From: Paenibacillus eucommiae
GTDB lineage: Bacteria; Bacillota; Bacilli; Paenibacillales; NBRC-103111
Assembly: GCF_017874215.1 (NCBI RefSeq)
Contig: NZ_JAGGLB010000003.1
Span: 496,001 to 560,000, forward strand
Reading direction: 5' to 3'
DNA: 64,000 bases
Shown: in pieces, positions 25,635-35,061 of the stretch
Position numbering within the stretch: the stretch's first letter is position 1
Layout: the number at the start of each line of letters is the position of its first letter
Notes under the pieces: model-generated
The model's database searches: none
What the model was told of the DNA's origin: nothing
The model's input: the letters and a program-made list of their open reading frames with translations, nothing else
Program-made: the position numbers and the translations under genes

Positions 25635-26624
25635 TTAAAACAAAGCATTCACCTTGCCGTTCAGTTCTGTCCAGAAATTAGCAATATTAGCTTTCGGTTC
25701 CCCGAAAATACTATCCGTACCCTGGCTATATATCACATCCTGATTTTGATTAATGAGATCCAGATAGGCTTTGACGATTTGAGCTGTTTGGCTATCTGGA
25801 TGCTGCTTGATCAAACTTTCATAGCTTTGTTTGACCTCAGGCAGCAGCTTCATCGTGTTTTCGTCGACAGCCTCATACGTATATTCTTGAATGTAGGGCA
25901 CCAAGTATTGTTTGTATAAAGCTTTTATCTCCGTCTTTCTTTTTCCTTCCGGATACTTTGTTATATATTGCTCAGTCAGCATAATCCGCTCTGCCAGCTC
26001 ATCCCTCGAAATTTTCAAGCTTCCATCCCTGTAGAAATTTTTCTTCGATTCTTCTGCTCTTATCTTTAAATACTCGTTTAAATCATCCGATAGAGAGGCC
26101 CCATAGATTTGCAGAGCTTCGTAATTAACCCTCCAAAAAAGGTCGCCTTCCTTATCATCCAATACCAGCTTACCCGTTACTTGATTGGTTAGCCACTGCT
26201 TTAGCGAATCGTCATTTTTGATATTATTGAAATCAACGGGATATCCGAGCTCACGCATGTTTTCCGCAGTTTCAGGTTGAGCCAGCATAGTTGCAAAATT
26301 GGCATTCAGGGCGGGTAGATGTTGTTCATAAAATTGCTCAAGCACCAAAAACATCTTATCTGCTGTCTGTGAATCCACCTTTTTGATGTGTTCATCCATG
26401 AAAGCAATGACTACACGAGCTTCCTTAGCCTGAGCCACACGTAATTCAAACAGTTTCAGCACTTCTTCCGGTTTATTTGCCGTAGGAACAGGTTGTACAG
26501 AATGGGTTCCTGAGCCTGCGTCAACCGGCTGCTTAACTGTCAGGTCTTGTTCCTTGTTTCCGCAGCCTGACAATAGCGCGATGATCAGCAGGGAAATGCC
26601 CATCGTATATCCTAAATGTTTCAT
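25635..26624 (-). CDS. Exported lipoprotein of unknown function
   Basis: 329 residues: signal peptide MKHLGYTMGISLLIIALLSG with lipobox Cys21, a Pro/Thr-rich linker, then a mostly helical, Lys/Glu-rich body without a motif I can name. It is the last gene of a group with a response regulator, a sensor kinase and a beta-propeller lipoprotein (26 bp downstream of the latter), so it may belong to an envelope-stress response. That link is inferred from position alone. Confidence 0.75.
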   Translation of the reverse strand: MKHLGYTMGISLLIIALLSGCGNKEQDLTVKQPVDAGSGTHSVQPVPTANKPEEVLKLFELRVAQAKEARVVIAFMDEHIKKVDSQTADKMFLVLEQFYEQHLPALNANFATMLAQPETAENMRELGYPVDFNNIKNDDSLKQWLTNQVTGKLVLDDKEGDLFWRVNYEALQIYGASLSDDLNEYLKIRAEESKKNFYRDGSLKISRDELAERIMLTEQYITKYPEGKRKTEIKALYKQYLVPYIQEYTYEAVDENTMKLLPEVKQSYESLIKQHPDSQTAQIVKAYLDLINQNQDVIYSQGTDSIFGEPKANIANFWTELNGKVNALF

Positions 26625-26649
26625 ATCTCCAACACTCCAATTTATCTTT

Positions 26650-27738
26650 TTATTTCAGCCTGTAAATATTCGTGAACGCATGACCCTCTATTTCAGATGG
26701 ATTATCTTCACTAACCATAAACTGCATAGCTGAAGGGCTCCAAATAATTGCACTTTTTAAATTTTGCTTATAGGAAACGGCTATAGTACTGCCAGTCCCG
26801 GTATTTACGACGTATAATCCAGTCATTCCCTCATCCAGACTGAAGGCTGAGAAGCCAAGCTTCCTTCCATCCGGTGACCAGGACAATTGCTGTATAAGGC
26901 GTCCCATCGCAACCAGTTTCTTCTCTTTGCCGTTCTCCCACCCTTTCCCTTTGCCATGAAATGAATCCATAATGAATAGAGATTGCTGATTAGGCGCTGT
27001 CTCGGCAACAAAGGAGATTTGGGCTCCATCTGGAGAAAGCGCAAAATCTGTAACACCGTTTCTTATCAAGCTTGTATCCGTGCTGCCCTTTACAAACAGA
27101 CTTAATTGATGCCTAGCGTCAAGTATATAGATATGATCCTCTTTCATAACGACCTTTTGGATAAAATCCACCCCCTTGGGGAGCTTTAAGGGCGATATAC
27201 TTCCGTCTATATCTACTAAAACCAATTGATCTCCACTTTTCTCAAATATAGGTAGAACATATGTCCTCTCATCAACCCAAGAGCCTCCAACTTCCCTTCC
27301 CTCTACAGGAAGCTTGATCATATCTCCGCTCTTCAAGTTGACGATCCGTGACTTTCCAAACAATCTCTGAAGAATAATCACATGATTGCGATCCGGGGAT
27401 ATTTGCAGCAAAGAGCCATATTCCAGACTCATGGGGTGATAGTTCGATTTGCCGGATTGCAGATGATAGAGGATAACCTCTCTATCGTACGAAGCTGCTG
27501 GCAAAGCACCTAGCAGCTCTTCATCAGAAACCCAATCCAGCCCGTATACCCCATCCAACCGATCGATCCGATCCAATACGATATCCCCATCCGAAGGAAT
27601 AACGGGTGGATCTAGTACGGTAATGGAGCTCCCCCCATTCACACCGTTACAGGCCGCAGCCGTTACGAGTATACCTATCATAATCATCCAGGCTGCCCCC
27701 TGCCTGAACAGTGCGGTTAATCGATCGTTCAGCGTCAT
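26650..27738 (-). CDS. Exported WD40/TolB-like beta-propeller lipoprotein
   Basis: 362 residues from ATG 27738 behind AAAGGAGGTC; the longer frame to 27804 has no site. The N-terminal signal is AAWMIMIGILVTAAAC (lipobox Cys). Repeated blades of the PD40/TolB type follow: GVYGLDWVSDEELLG, GSLLQISPDRNHVIIL, DFALSPDGAQISFVAET, QLSWSPDGRKLGFSAF and IIWSPSAMQFMVSED. Such propellers usually act as extracytoplasmic binding or scaffold modules. The start lies 78 bp downstream of the sensor kinase stop. Confidence 0.8.
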   Translation of the reverse strand: MTLNDRLTALFRQGAAWMIMIGILVTAAACNGVNGGSSITVLDPPVIPSDGDIVLDRIDRLDGVYGLDWVSDEELLGALPAASYDREVILYHLQSGKSNYHPMSLEYGSLLQISPDRNHVIILQRLFGKSRIVNLKSGDMIKLPVEGREVGGSWVDERTYVLPIFEKSGDQLVLVDIDGSISPLKLPKGVDFIQKVVMKEDHIYILDARHQLSLFVKGSTDTSLIRNGVTDFALSPDGAQISFVAETAPNQQSLFIMDSFHGKGKGWENGKEKKLVAMGRLIQQLSWSPDGRKLGFSAFSLDEGMTGLYVVNTGTGSTIAVSYKQNLKSAIIWSPSAMQFMVSEDNPSEIEGHAFTNIYRLK

Positions 27739-27816
27739 GACCTCCTTTCTTATAACCCAAGTATAGTTCAGCCATATTTCAAGAAAATCTCTACTTGTTT
27801 CCAACTTGTAAATATT

Positions 27817-29277
27817 TCAGAGTTTACATATAACGAAAGTAACAATCATCCTCGTACCTTGCCCTGCCGCTTCCTCCACCCGGACTTGCCCACCCTGCCT
27901 ATCAACCAGCTGTCTGACCAAAGCCAAGCCAAGTCCTGTCCCGCCTGATTGACGGGATCTATCCTTATTAACTGTATAAAAGGGTTCAAAAATAAGCTCT
28001 CTACGCTCTGGTGGAATACCAACCCCTGTGTCTATAAAGGCAACCTCGACAAAATCTTGCCCTACATCCGTTCTCACGGTAACCGACCCCTGATCTAAGT
28101 TGTATTTAATAGCATTATCAAGTAAATTGACGAAAATATGAATAAGGCTGTCCCGATCAGCCCAAATATGCACAGATTGCAATTCCGGTAAAATAGAAAT
28201 TCCGAATTTATCCGCCTTCCCTTTCAGGCGGAGGCAGATATTTGCCAACAAAGGCTTTAAGTCGACCCTTTCCGGATGATAATCAAACTCATATTTTTCC
28301 AAGGCGGCCAATTGAAGCACCTTCTCCACCAATTCATATAGGCGGCTGGATTCCTGCGCAATTGCCTCCCGGGCTTCTTTAATCAAGGAAGGATCATCGT
28401 CATACATATGAAGCAAATCCACATAAGCTTGAATGGAGGTAAGCGGGGTTTTTAATTCGTGACTGACGTTATGAATGAACTGTTTTTGCTGTTGTTCAAG
28501 CTGCTGCAGCTTCTGTAATGCCACTTGCAGCTTATCCTTCTCTTCGTTTAAGGCTACGATATTGCTTTGAATAGCCAAGCTCATATCGTAAATGCCCAGG
28601 CTCAAATCCCCCAGCTCATCCCGCCTCTGCAAGCTTGGTCTTTCCATGTAATCACCTCGCCGGATTTGATCCGCTGCATCTTTTAAACGGCTAATATCCT
28701 TGGCTTGCCGAGTCATGTACAACAATCCGAACAGAAAGCTGATGCCTAGGACAATGAAACCAGCGACCAAAAACAAGTTAAGGATATTTCGGTAAAACGC
28801 GTGCTGTTCATGAAGAAAAGCCTGAAAGTGAATAACCCCAAGCAGGCCGTCAGGACTTTGCAGAGGAGCCATATATTCCAGAGTATCCCCTACGGCGAAA
28901 TAAGCAATTTTATTTTGCAGCGCATACTGAAGCGCTTCATGGATATCCGCTTTTTCAGCCATCGGAAGCGAATCACCAACCTCGACACCCTCCGGATCAT
29001 ACAGGCTAACTCGCATACCACTGCTTGCACCTATTTCAACAGCCAATTTTTGTCCCTGCAGCCCCATAAAGGTTTTTGGTTCGAATCGGGTTCCCGTTAC
29101 ATATTGCTGCCTGACGATAATATTCGCCATCTCCACTTGCTTTTCCAAAGCTCTCTCAGTTTGAGTGCGCTGATAATCGGAAATGCCTTTAAGCACGTAT
29201 ATACTGAGTATACCGATAGTAAACAGAAGCAGCACCGCAATAAACCAAGTGAATTTCCATCTAACACTTACTCGCAT
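27817..29277 (-). CDS. Sensor histidine kinase
   Basis: 486 residues. Helix near 10-30, an extracellular domain of about 135 residues, a second helix (LFLVAGFIVLGISFLFGLLY), HAMP domain, then HisKA with phosphoacceptor His in FIHNVSHELKTPLTSIQAY, and HATPase_c with N box LLDNAIKYN, G1 DTGVGIPPERR, F box IFEPFYTV and G2 GGTGLGLALV. It overlaps the response regulator stop by 10 bp. Confidence 0.94.
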   Translation of the reverse strand: MRVSVRWKFTWFIAVLLLFTIGILSIYVLKGISDYQRTQTERALEKQVEMANIIVRQQYVTGTRFEPKTFMGLQGQKLAVEIGASSGMRVSLYDPEGVEVGDSLPMAEKADIHEALQYALQNKIAYFAVGDTLEYMAPLQSPDGLLGVIHFQAFLHEQHAFYRNILNLFLVAGFIVLGISFLFGLLYMTRQAKDISRLKDAADQIRRGDYMERPSLQRRDELGDLSLGIYDMSLAIQSNIVALNEEKDKLQVALQKLQQLEQQQKQFIHNVSHELKTPLTSIQAYVDLLHMYDDDPSLIKEAREAIAQESSRLYELVEKVLQLAALEKYEFDYHPERVDLKPLLANICLRLKGKADKFGISILPELQSVHIWADRDSLIHIFVNLLDNAIKYNLDQGSVTVRTDVGQDFVEVAFIDTGVGIPPERRELIFEPFYTVNKDRSRQSGGTGLGLALVRQLVDRQGGQVRVEEAAGQGTRMIVTFVICKL

Positions 29278-29963
29278 ACAATATCTCCAGTAGCTCTATA
29301 TCCTATTCCATATACCGTTTGAAGTATTTGCTGATGATCTGGACCCAGCTTCGTCCTAAGACGTTGAATATGAATATCCACAGTCCGTGTGCCTCCTGCA
29401 TAATCCATGTCCCATACCATATCAAGCAGCTCTTCACGAGTAAAAACCCGCTTCAAGTGAGTCAGCATAAGTGTAAGGAGATCGAATTCCTTAGGTGTCA
29501 AAGCTAATGGTTCTCCATGTAAAGAGACACTTCGTTGCTCTATATAAACGATAAGGCTACCGATCTCTACCTTTTTGGGCGCCGCCTCTTTCCCGTTCTT
29601 TTCCATTCTTCTACACAGCGCCTTCACTCTGGCAACCAATTCCCGAAGATCAAATGGCTTGGTCATATAATCGTCAGCACCCAGCTCAAGCCCCAGAACT
29701 TTATCCACGATATCGTTTTTCACTGTTAGCAGTAAAATACCGACATCCTGACGATGCTCCAATTTCCGGCATACATCAAAACCGTTCAGCTTTGGCATCA
29801 TGACATCCAACACAAGCACATGAGGCTGAAAAGCTTTCGTTTTTTGCAGCGCTTCTTCACCATCAGCCGCGGTCTCCACAATAAAACCTTCACGCTTTAA
29901 AGCATAAGCAATCGCCTTAACAATCGCCTGTTCATCATCAGCCACAAGTACTTTGAATTCCAC
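29268..29963 (-). CDS. OmpR/PhoB-family response regulator
   Basis: 231 residues. The receiver domain has VADDEQ, phosphoacceptor Asp in VLVLDVMMPKLNGFDVC, Thr in LLTVKND and Lys in MTKPFDLREL. The winged helix has LTPKEFDLLTLML and the ending VYGIGYRAT. The GTG at 29963 is 7 nt from GGAGG and preferred to the ATG at 29987, which overlaps that site. First gene of the operon with the adjoining kinase and two exported proteins. Confidence 0.93.
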   Translation of the reverse strand: MEFKVLVADDEQAIVKAIAYALKREGFIVETAADGEEALQKTKAFQPHVLVLDVMMPKLNGFDVCRKLEHRQDVGILLLTVKNDIVDKVLGLELGADDYMTKPFDLRELVARVKALCRRMEKNGKEAAPKKVEIGSLIVYIEQRSVSLHGEPLALTPKEFDLLTLMLTHLKRVFTREELLDMVWDMDYAGGTRTVDIHIQRLRTKLGPDHQQILQTVYGIGYRATGDIVCE

Positions 29964-30068
29964 CCCATGTCCTCCATTCATTTCCATTAACAGTTAAGCA
30001 AAAAACCTGTCTTCTTTAACATTACCATTTTAACTGAAAAGAACAAAATAAGATCGGACCCCTTTAAC

Positions 30069-30108
30069 GACAAAATGACAAAACGACAAAACGACAAAAC
30101 GACAAAAA
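30069..30108. repeat. Five tandem GACAAAAC-type octamers
   Basis: Five 8-bp units (30069, 30077, 30085, 30093, 30101), differing only at the last base of the first and fifth units, between the response regulator promoter and a hairpin terminator. Likely a slippage-prone tract. Confidence 0.9.
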
Positions 30109-30147
30109 GAAATAAGACGCTGCCACGGCAGTCTTATTTCTCTTTGT
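30102..30147 (-). terminator. Terminator after the FhuF-like gene
   Basis: AGAAATAAGAC and GTCTTATTTCT enclose a second stem CTGCC/GGCAG. On the minus strand the hairpin is followed by CTTTTTGTCGTTTTG. It lies 30 bp after the stop at 30177. Confidence 0.78.
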
Positions 30148-30176
30148 CGATTGTCAGACCAATTGGAGGTGCTTCG

Positions 30177-30989
30177 CTATTTTGCCGAGCCCACACGAGC
30201 CCTGTAGCTCTCACGCTTCTCCGCCCGTTCTTCTTCTTTCATACGCGGACACGTATAACAGTAAGTGCCACCTTCTGTATAAATATACCGGCAGCATGCG
30301 TTTTTCATACGAACCTGTTTATCCGGTTCCAGAATATGCTCCACAAACCTGATTTTCACATCGAATGGATTTTTGCTGCGGCCGAAGACAGCTGGATTCA
30401 GCTCCAGCTTCAAGAAACGATAATCATCAGCCAACCGCTCCTTAACCAGTAGCTCGCTGGTTGCTTCCTCAAACCCATCCATATAATAATTAAATTTAGT
30501 AGGCAGTTGTCCCCACAGTTGGCCTGCGTTTAATTTAGTTGTCTCTGACAGTTGTTCAAACAACGGCCGCAAGGTATCTCCATATAAACTTGAAAATACA
30601 CGCTCCCGCCATGCTGGCCTATCGGCTTCCAATTCTGGTGCTTTTTCTTCAATCCGCTCGTGCAGCTGGAAGGCAATGCGCACATAGCCATCATCAGGAA
30701 TGATATGAACGCTAATATTGCGGAGCGAGAAATCCAGCGCCATGTTATGTAAGGATGCAGTATATTGGAGAGCTAATGCCAACCCGCCAAACCAGCTTGC
30801 TAAATACGCCGCGGGAGCCGTATCCTCAATTGCTTTCATATGCGAACCATAGTAAGAGACCAAGCTCTGCATATTGTCCTCGTTCAGCATATCGGCGGCA
30901 TTCATGGAAAAAACAGCTTTTTCAGGTTCCTGCAAATGAATATAAAACATTTTTTCTAATTGATCTGAATTTATAATGTCCACTAGCAT
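30177..30989 (-). CDS. FhuF-like ferric siderophore reductase/binding protein
   Basis: 270 residues. The C-terminus carries the cysteine pattern CC-x10-C-x2-C (CCRYIYTEGG then YCYTCP) of FhuF-type [2Fe-2S] proteins, which reduce ferric siderophores in the cytosol. The FGGLALALQYTASLHNMALDFSLRNISV region is also typical of the IucA/FhuF superfamily. The ATG (30989) is close behind GAGGAG, and the GTG two codons later is an alternative. No transporter or clear Fur box adjoins it. Confidence 0.75.
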   Translation of the reverse strand: MLVDIINSDQLEKMFYIHLQEPEKAVFSMNAADMLNEDNMQSLVSYYGSHMKAIEDTAPAAYLASWFGGLALALQYTASLHNMALDFSLRNISVHIIPDDGYVRIAFQLHERIEEKAPELEADRPAWRERVFSSLYGDTLRPLFEQLSETTKLNAGQLWGQLPTKFNYYMDGFEEATSELLVKERLADDYRFLKLELNPAVFGRSKNPFDVKIRFVEHILEPDKQVRMKNACCRYIYTEGGTYCYTCPRMKEEERAEKRESYRARVGSAK

Positions 30990-31145
30990 CCACTCCTCTT
31001 CGAATGATCAATTCCTTGCTTATGTATGATAAAAATAACAACGCTATACTTCATTCATATGGTGAATGGGATTGATTAATGAAAAACATTCTCATTATAT
31101 CAAAGTTTATGGATTTTATCTATGGATAGTTGATGTAGTTTTCAA

Positions 31146-31182
31146 CAAAAAAATAAAGTCCTCTCATTTTAGAGAAGACCTT
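31146..31182 (-). terminator. Terminator after the DUF3231/membrane protein pair
   Basis: On the minus strand AAGGTCTTCTC and GAGAGGACTT pair with a wobble and a bulge around TAAAAT, followed by TTATTTTTTTG. Confidence 0.72.
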
Positions 31183-31193
31183 AGCTCTGAGTT

Positions 31194-31667
31194 TCAGTTT
31201 TCCACAGGATCTTTCATCAAAGAAAGAAACCATTTTTTTAATATAAAACCTATGCCTAATCCAATAAAGCAAAATAACATGGGAAGCCATACGGGCCCCC
31301 ATAATATGCCACAAATACGCCAACTCGAATAAATAAGACCAACCGTTGCAACAAAAGCAGAAGTAACAAAGGGAAGATAGGAATATGGGTTTAATTCACT
31401 GCTGACTTCTCTATATGCATCCCATATTCCAAACATATATATACAAGGGTAGAACATCAGCCAATGGTAATCTGTTAGGTTGATGGCATTTTGAATTTCA
31501 CCTTTAAAGCTGGCGATTATAACCAGATTTAAATTCGATTTTAAATTCACCATAAATTCCAGGACAATCAATAACAGCCCTTTCACAACGTGGCCATTTA
31601 GAATTTGTCCAAATCCGGGAAGGGCAATGCTCCATAAAATAACCTCGACACGTTTATGTCTACCCAT
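31194..31667 (-). CDS. Four-helix membrane protein of unknown function
   Basis: 157 residues. The N-terminus ILWSIALPGFGQILNGHVVKGLLLIVLEF resembles small TM2/DUF5683-type membrane proteins with a PGxGQ turn. Further helices near 70-90, 100-120 and 125-147. It follows the DUF3231 gene by 11 bp and is probably co-transcribed with it. No function can be given. Confidence 0.75.
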   Translation of the reverse strand: MGRHKRVEVILWSIALPGFGQILNGHVVKGLLLIVLEFMVNLKSNLNLVIIASFKGEIQNAINLTDYHWLMFYPCIYMFGIWDAYREVSSELNPYSYLPFVTSAFVATVGLIYSSWRICGILWGPVWLPMLFCFIGLGIGFILKKWFLSLMKDPVEN

Positions 31668-31678
31668 TCATCTCACAT

Positions 31679-32713
31679 CTATCCCTTTGCAAGCTTATCT
31701 CGGTCAACAGCTTGAGGTGGTTGTTCCATCCACCCGTTATCAATCATGATGTCTGCCCCGTCATCTGCATAAGCCATAATTTCCATCATCAGACGGACAT
31801 AGATTGCTCCCAAATCCCGTCTGGGTCCCAGACCGAGACTTTGCCCATAATGCCCTATTCCAGCCGAATTTAACATAGAAACGTGAAACATCATGATTTT
31901 ATCAGAAACAGGAGCAATCTTGGAAGCCGTTGGCAATACATCCCAGGTGCTTGCTGAGGGAAGATACTCCTTGCTTAAGGTAGAGCCGAATATTTCCACA
32001 TGCTTATCGGCAATGTTCCTACCTCTTACCAGATAATCACGAACTTGTTGCGACCTGGCAACTTGGCTGAAACCCATAAGTAAAGTACGGCCTAGTTGAT
32101 TTTGGATCAAATTAAAATAGATATTTGTCATATCCAGCACATTTAAAGGTCTGTGGCCCCCCAATAATCCTTGAATATAACTTTCCTTTTTGACAAACTC
32201 TACTTCTTTGTATTCTGGAATATAAGGAGATCTTATAAATGTCCCTTTCTTCAACATGGTCTCCATTGCTTTATTTAGCAGCTGTGCCGATTCACTCAAG
32301 CATTCTGTATAATATTGGCACATATCCGGCCTCGCCGAATTGGACAAGGCTAATGTATAAGCCACCGCACCAAGCTTGCCTATGTTTTCAACATAAAACA
32401 AGTAAAAATCATCGGTAAACAAACGAGGAGCTTCAATATTCAGATCATATTTTTCAGAAAAGCCAACAGGAATAGGCAAATGATCCTTAGTGAAAAAAGC
32501 TTCCAACTTTTCAATATGCATACGGGACTGCTTTAAGGAAAGCTCTACAACAGACCTAATGTCAGGATCATCAACATGCTGTAAAAAAGAGCTTAATGTA
32601 CATATGGCCATCGTATCGTTTTGATAATTCGTCCAGATATTTGCGATTTCTGCTGATGTTAGCTTTAAATTATGTGCTGTTTCCGGGGAAATTGTAACCA
32701 TAGCTTTTTGCAT
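31679..32713 (-). CDS. DUF3231 family protein (two ferritin-like halves)
   Basis: 344 residues, helical. The N-terminal half (LTSAEIANIWTNYQNDTM, FLQHVDDPDIRSVVELSL) and the C-terminal half (YFNLIQNQLGRTLLMGFSQVA, MMFHVSMLNSAGIGHYG) both match DUF3231, a duplicated four-helix domain common in spore formers. Function unknown. The first ATG is only 1 nt from GGAGG, and the ATG at 32701 is an alternative. Confidence 0.85.
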   Translation of the reverse strand: MQKAMVTISPETAHNLKLTSAEIANIWTNYQNDTMAICTLSSFLQHVDDPDIRSVVELSLKQSRMHIEKLEAFFTKDHLPIPVGFSEKYDLNIEAPRLFTDDFYLFYVENIGKLGAVAYTLALSNSARPDMCQYYTECLSESAQLLNKAMETMLKKGTFIRSPYIPEYKEVEFVKKESYIQGLLGGHRPLNVLDMTNIYFNLIQNQLGRTLLMGFSQVARSQQVRDYLVRGRNIADKHVEIFGSTLSKEYLPSASTWDVLPTASKIAPVSDKIMMFHVSMLNSAGIGHYGQSLGLGPRRDLGAIYVRLMMEIMAYADDGADIMIDNGWMEQPPQAVDRDKLAKG

Positions 32714-32819
32714 GCCTCCACTTGATCTCTTTTACATAGCTATTGATCATATAATTACCTCAAAAAAGGAAAATATACTTTATCTGCAAACTTTATCCAC
32801 AGGACTTGACAGCACTTGA

Positions 32820-32870
32820 TTTAACGATCAAAAACATCGTCCTTAAGTGTAACCACGCTCCTTTCCGGAG
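32820..32870. repeat. Degenerate palindrome and tail fragment of the dispersed repeat
   Basis: TTTAACGATC, AAAAAC and ATCGTCCTTAAG form a decayed member of the TTTAACGATGA palindrome family, followed by AACCACGCTCC, also present in the tail of repeat copy 1. No core hairpin is attached. Confidence 0.6.
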
Positions 32871-32900
32871 GAGATGGGTTAGAGAGTTCAAGTATTCGCA

Positions 32901-32945
32901 TTGACAACTTTAGTTGTCTAACATATAGTTGTCTTAACAACTATA
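32901..32945 (+). promoter_or_regulatory. marR promoter with two overlapping palindromic operators
   Basis: TTGACA (32901-32906), 17 bp, TATAGT (32924-32929). Two perfect inverted repeats cover it: ACAAC/GTTGT (32904-32917) over the -35, and TATAGTTGT/ACAACTATA with a 4-bp centre (32924-32945) over the -10 and start. These are MarR-type sites for autorepression. Confidence 0.9.
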
Positions 32946-32965
32946 TAACAAAAAGGAAGTTGACC

Positions 32966-33418
32966 ATGACAGAAAACGTAAATGTATTGGATAGTTCGAT
33001 CGGCTTTATTATGGGTGTAACCTATCGTAAAATATCTTCCCTTTTCCAGCATCGTTTGAAGGAATACGATATTACTCCTGAGCAGTGGTCGGTCCTCTAC
33101 CAGATAGCTAGAGCTGAAGGCCTGATTCAGAAGGTAATCGCCGGGCGTTCAGGCAAAGATAAGCCGACAACCACACGTATTCTTGATCATTTAGAAGGAA
33201 AAGGCCTTATTTATAAAGAGGCTGGGACGAACGACCGCCGGGCGTTTCTGGTCTATATTACAGCCAAAGGGACAACCCTCATTCAAGAGACTACCCCGAT
33301 CGAGCAGCAGCTTATTAAAGACATCAAGCAATGCGTTTCAGAGGAAGAATACAATGTGCTGGTAGAGCTTCTTTTGCGGATAAACAATTTTGCTACTGAA
33401 CTAACAGACAGAGAGTAG
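32966..33418 (+). CDS. MarR-family transcriptional regulator
   Basis: 150 residues: ITPEQWSVLYQIARAEGLIQKVIAGRSGKDKPTTTRILDHLEGKGLIYKEAGTNDRRAFLVYITAKG is a complete MarR winged helix with the DRR wing. ATG at 32966 follows AAAAGGAAGTTGACC. It precedes an MFS exporter by 11 bp. The two palindromes in the promoter point to ligand-responsive autorepression of the exporter operon. Confidence 0.94.
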   Translation: MTENVNVLDSSIGFIMGVTYRKISSLFQHRLKEYDITPEQWSVLYQIARAEGLIQKVIAGRSGKDKPTTTRILDHLEGKGLIYKEAGTNDRRAFLVYITAKGTTLIQETTPIEQQLIKDIKQCVSEEEYNVLVELLLRINNFATELTDRE

Positions 33419-33429
33419 GATAAGCAGCC

Positions 33430-34695
33430 ATGCTGTACCAAACCCAACAAACTAAATTATGGACAAAATCTTTTATCGTTTTAACGATTTGCTCGTTCTT
33501 ATTGTTTTTGAATTTACAGATGCTTCTCTCCTCTTTTCCCGAATATGTGAAGAAGGAGTTTCTTGCAGGGGACTTGACGGTTAGTCTTGTAACTAGCGTC
33601 TTCGCTTTATCGGCAATAGTAACTCGCTTCATGACAGCTGCCTTGATGCGTAAGGTGCATCGTAATATCCTGTTACTTGTTGGTCTAGCCTTGGCCGCTG
33701 TGGTTACTGGTGTTTACATATATGCGGATTCAATTGGCTCGCTGCTCATTATGCGTGTTGGTTATGGAATCGGATTTGGGATGGCAAGCACGATCCTGCC
33801 GACATTAGTGTCACAAATTATTCCGGGAAACAGGATGGGAGAAGGCATCGGTTACTTCGGCTTGTCCACCAGCCTGGCTATGTCCATTGGGCCGATGATT
33901 GGATTGAACGTAATGAAACAGGCCGGCTTCAGTTCGCTGACAGTGATCGGCACTGTTGTTGTGCTCCTTATTTTTCCGATTATTTTATTGTCGCGTGCGA
34001 TCCCTCCCGATACGAAAACACTGCGTTTTACAAGTGCGAAAACACAGCGTTCTCCAGATTCGAAATCCAAATCTCCGTCCAAGCAGCCTTTTAACAACAA
34101 ATTATTTATACCAGCGCTATTGAACGTCTTACTGGCCGTGACCTATGGCGGGCTCCTCAGCTTTATCGCGTTATTCGGAGGATCTGTGCATTTAGAACAG
34201 GTTGGCTTGTTTTTCTTATTTAATGCTGTCACCATCATTATTATTCGCCCTATATCGGGAAGAGTATTTGATACCAAAGGTCATGCCGCCGTCCTCATTC
34301 CCGCTGCAATTAGCGTCGTGGCCAGCTTAACAGTACTATCCTTCGCGACCACTACGCCAATGCTTATTTTGTCTGCCCTGTTGTATGGAATCGGTTTTGG
34401 CGCAATCCAGCCCACTATTCAAGCATGGATGCTTCGGTCAGGCTCACCTGATCAGCACGGTATGGCCAACAGTATGTTTTACAACTCTACAGACTTCGGG
34501 GTTGCAGCAGGCGCATTGATTCTGGGGGCGATATCTTCGGTCTCAAGCTATGCACTAATGTACCGCTATTCCGCTGGATTCATGGTTTTGTTCCTAGTAC
34601 TATTTGTATGTGTCCAATTGCTTACAAACAAGAAACGCCGTAATACTGATACTGACGATACCATAGAAAAATCGCATCCAGGCTTGTATTCATAA
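33430..34695 (+). CDS. MFS transporter (probable drug/metabolite exporter)
   Basis: 421 residues with about 12 hydrophobic segments. Motif-A-like loop TAALMRKVHRNILLLVG after helix 2, and the second-half repeat SGRVFDTKGHAAVLI. RMGEGIGYFGLSTSLAMSIGPMIG resembles motif C of DHA1 exporters. Co-transcribed with marR. Repeat copy 3 begins 2 bp after the stop. Substrate unknown. Confidence 0.9.
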   Translation: MLYQTQQTKLWTKSFIVLTICSFLLFLNLQMLLSSFPEYVKKEFLAGDLTVSLVTSVFALSAIVTRFMTAALMRKVHRNILLLVGLALAAVVTGVYIYADSIGSLLIMRVGYGIGFGMASTILPTLVSQIIPGNRMGEGIGYFGLSTSLAMSIGPMIGLNVMKQAGFSSLTVIGTVVVLLIFPIILLSRAIPPDTKTLRFTSAKTQRSPDSKSKSPSKQPFNNKLFIPALLNVLLAVTYGGLLSFIALFGGSVHLEQVGLFFLFNAVTIIIIRPISGRVFDTKGHAAVLIPAAISVVASLTVLSFATTTPMLILSALLYGIGFGAIQPTIQAWMLRSGSPDQHGMANSMFYNSTDFGVAAGALILGAISSVSSYALMYRYSAGFMVLFLVLFVCVQLLTNKKRRNTDTDDTIEKSHPGLYS

Positions 34696-34697
34696 AT

Positions 34698-35050
34698 GGC
34701 GTCCTTTGATGTGTGTGTTCGTGACTTGGTGCGTTGCGGAGGGAATGGCTGTGGGCTCCAGCCGCTGTTAAAGATTTGTTCCCTTGAATCGTATCGATGA
34801 GGAGGTAGGAACAAATCTTTAAAGGCGGTCGCTACCGCTCTTTCTCCCACAGCCATTCCCTTTCTTTAGCTACAATCGCACGAATCACACGAACACCATG
34901 TTCAAACGAACAGCCAGCAAGGGTTTTTCTCTTGGTAAGAGGAGATGTCCTAGCTGGCGCTGGCTCTGGCGCTGGAGATATGAGCCCGCACAGTTGAGGA
35001 GGACCTGATGCTTTAACGATAAAAAACACGACATCGCAAGTTAATCGTTT
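34698..35050 (+). repeat. Dispersed hairpin repeat, copy 3 (core 34738-34860)
   Basis: GGCGTCCTTTGATG starts 2 bp after the MFS stop. The outer arms GGGAATGGCTGTGGG/CCCACAGCCATTCCC and inner arms TTAAAGATTTGTTCC/GGAACAAATCTTTAA are both perfect. The tail has CTTTAGCTACAATCGCACGA, ACACCATGTTCAAACGAACA and GCCAGCAAGGG. It ends in a decayed TTTAACGAT palindrome (35010-35050) just before the fumC stop. Confidence 0.87.
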
Positions 35051-35061
35051 TTTAGCAGAGG

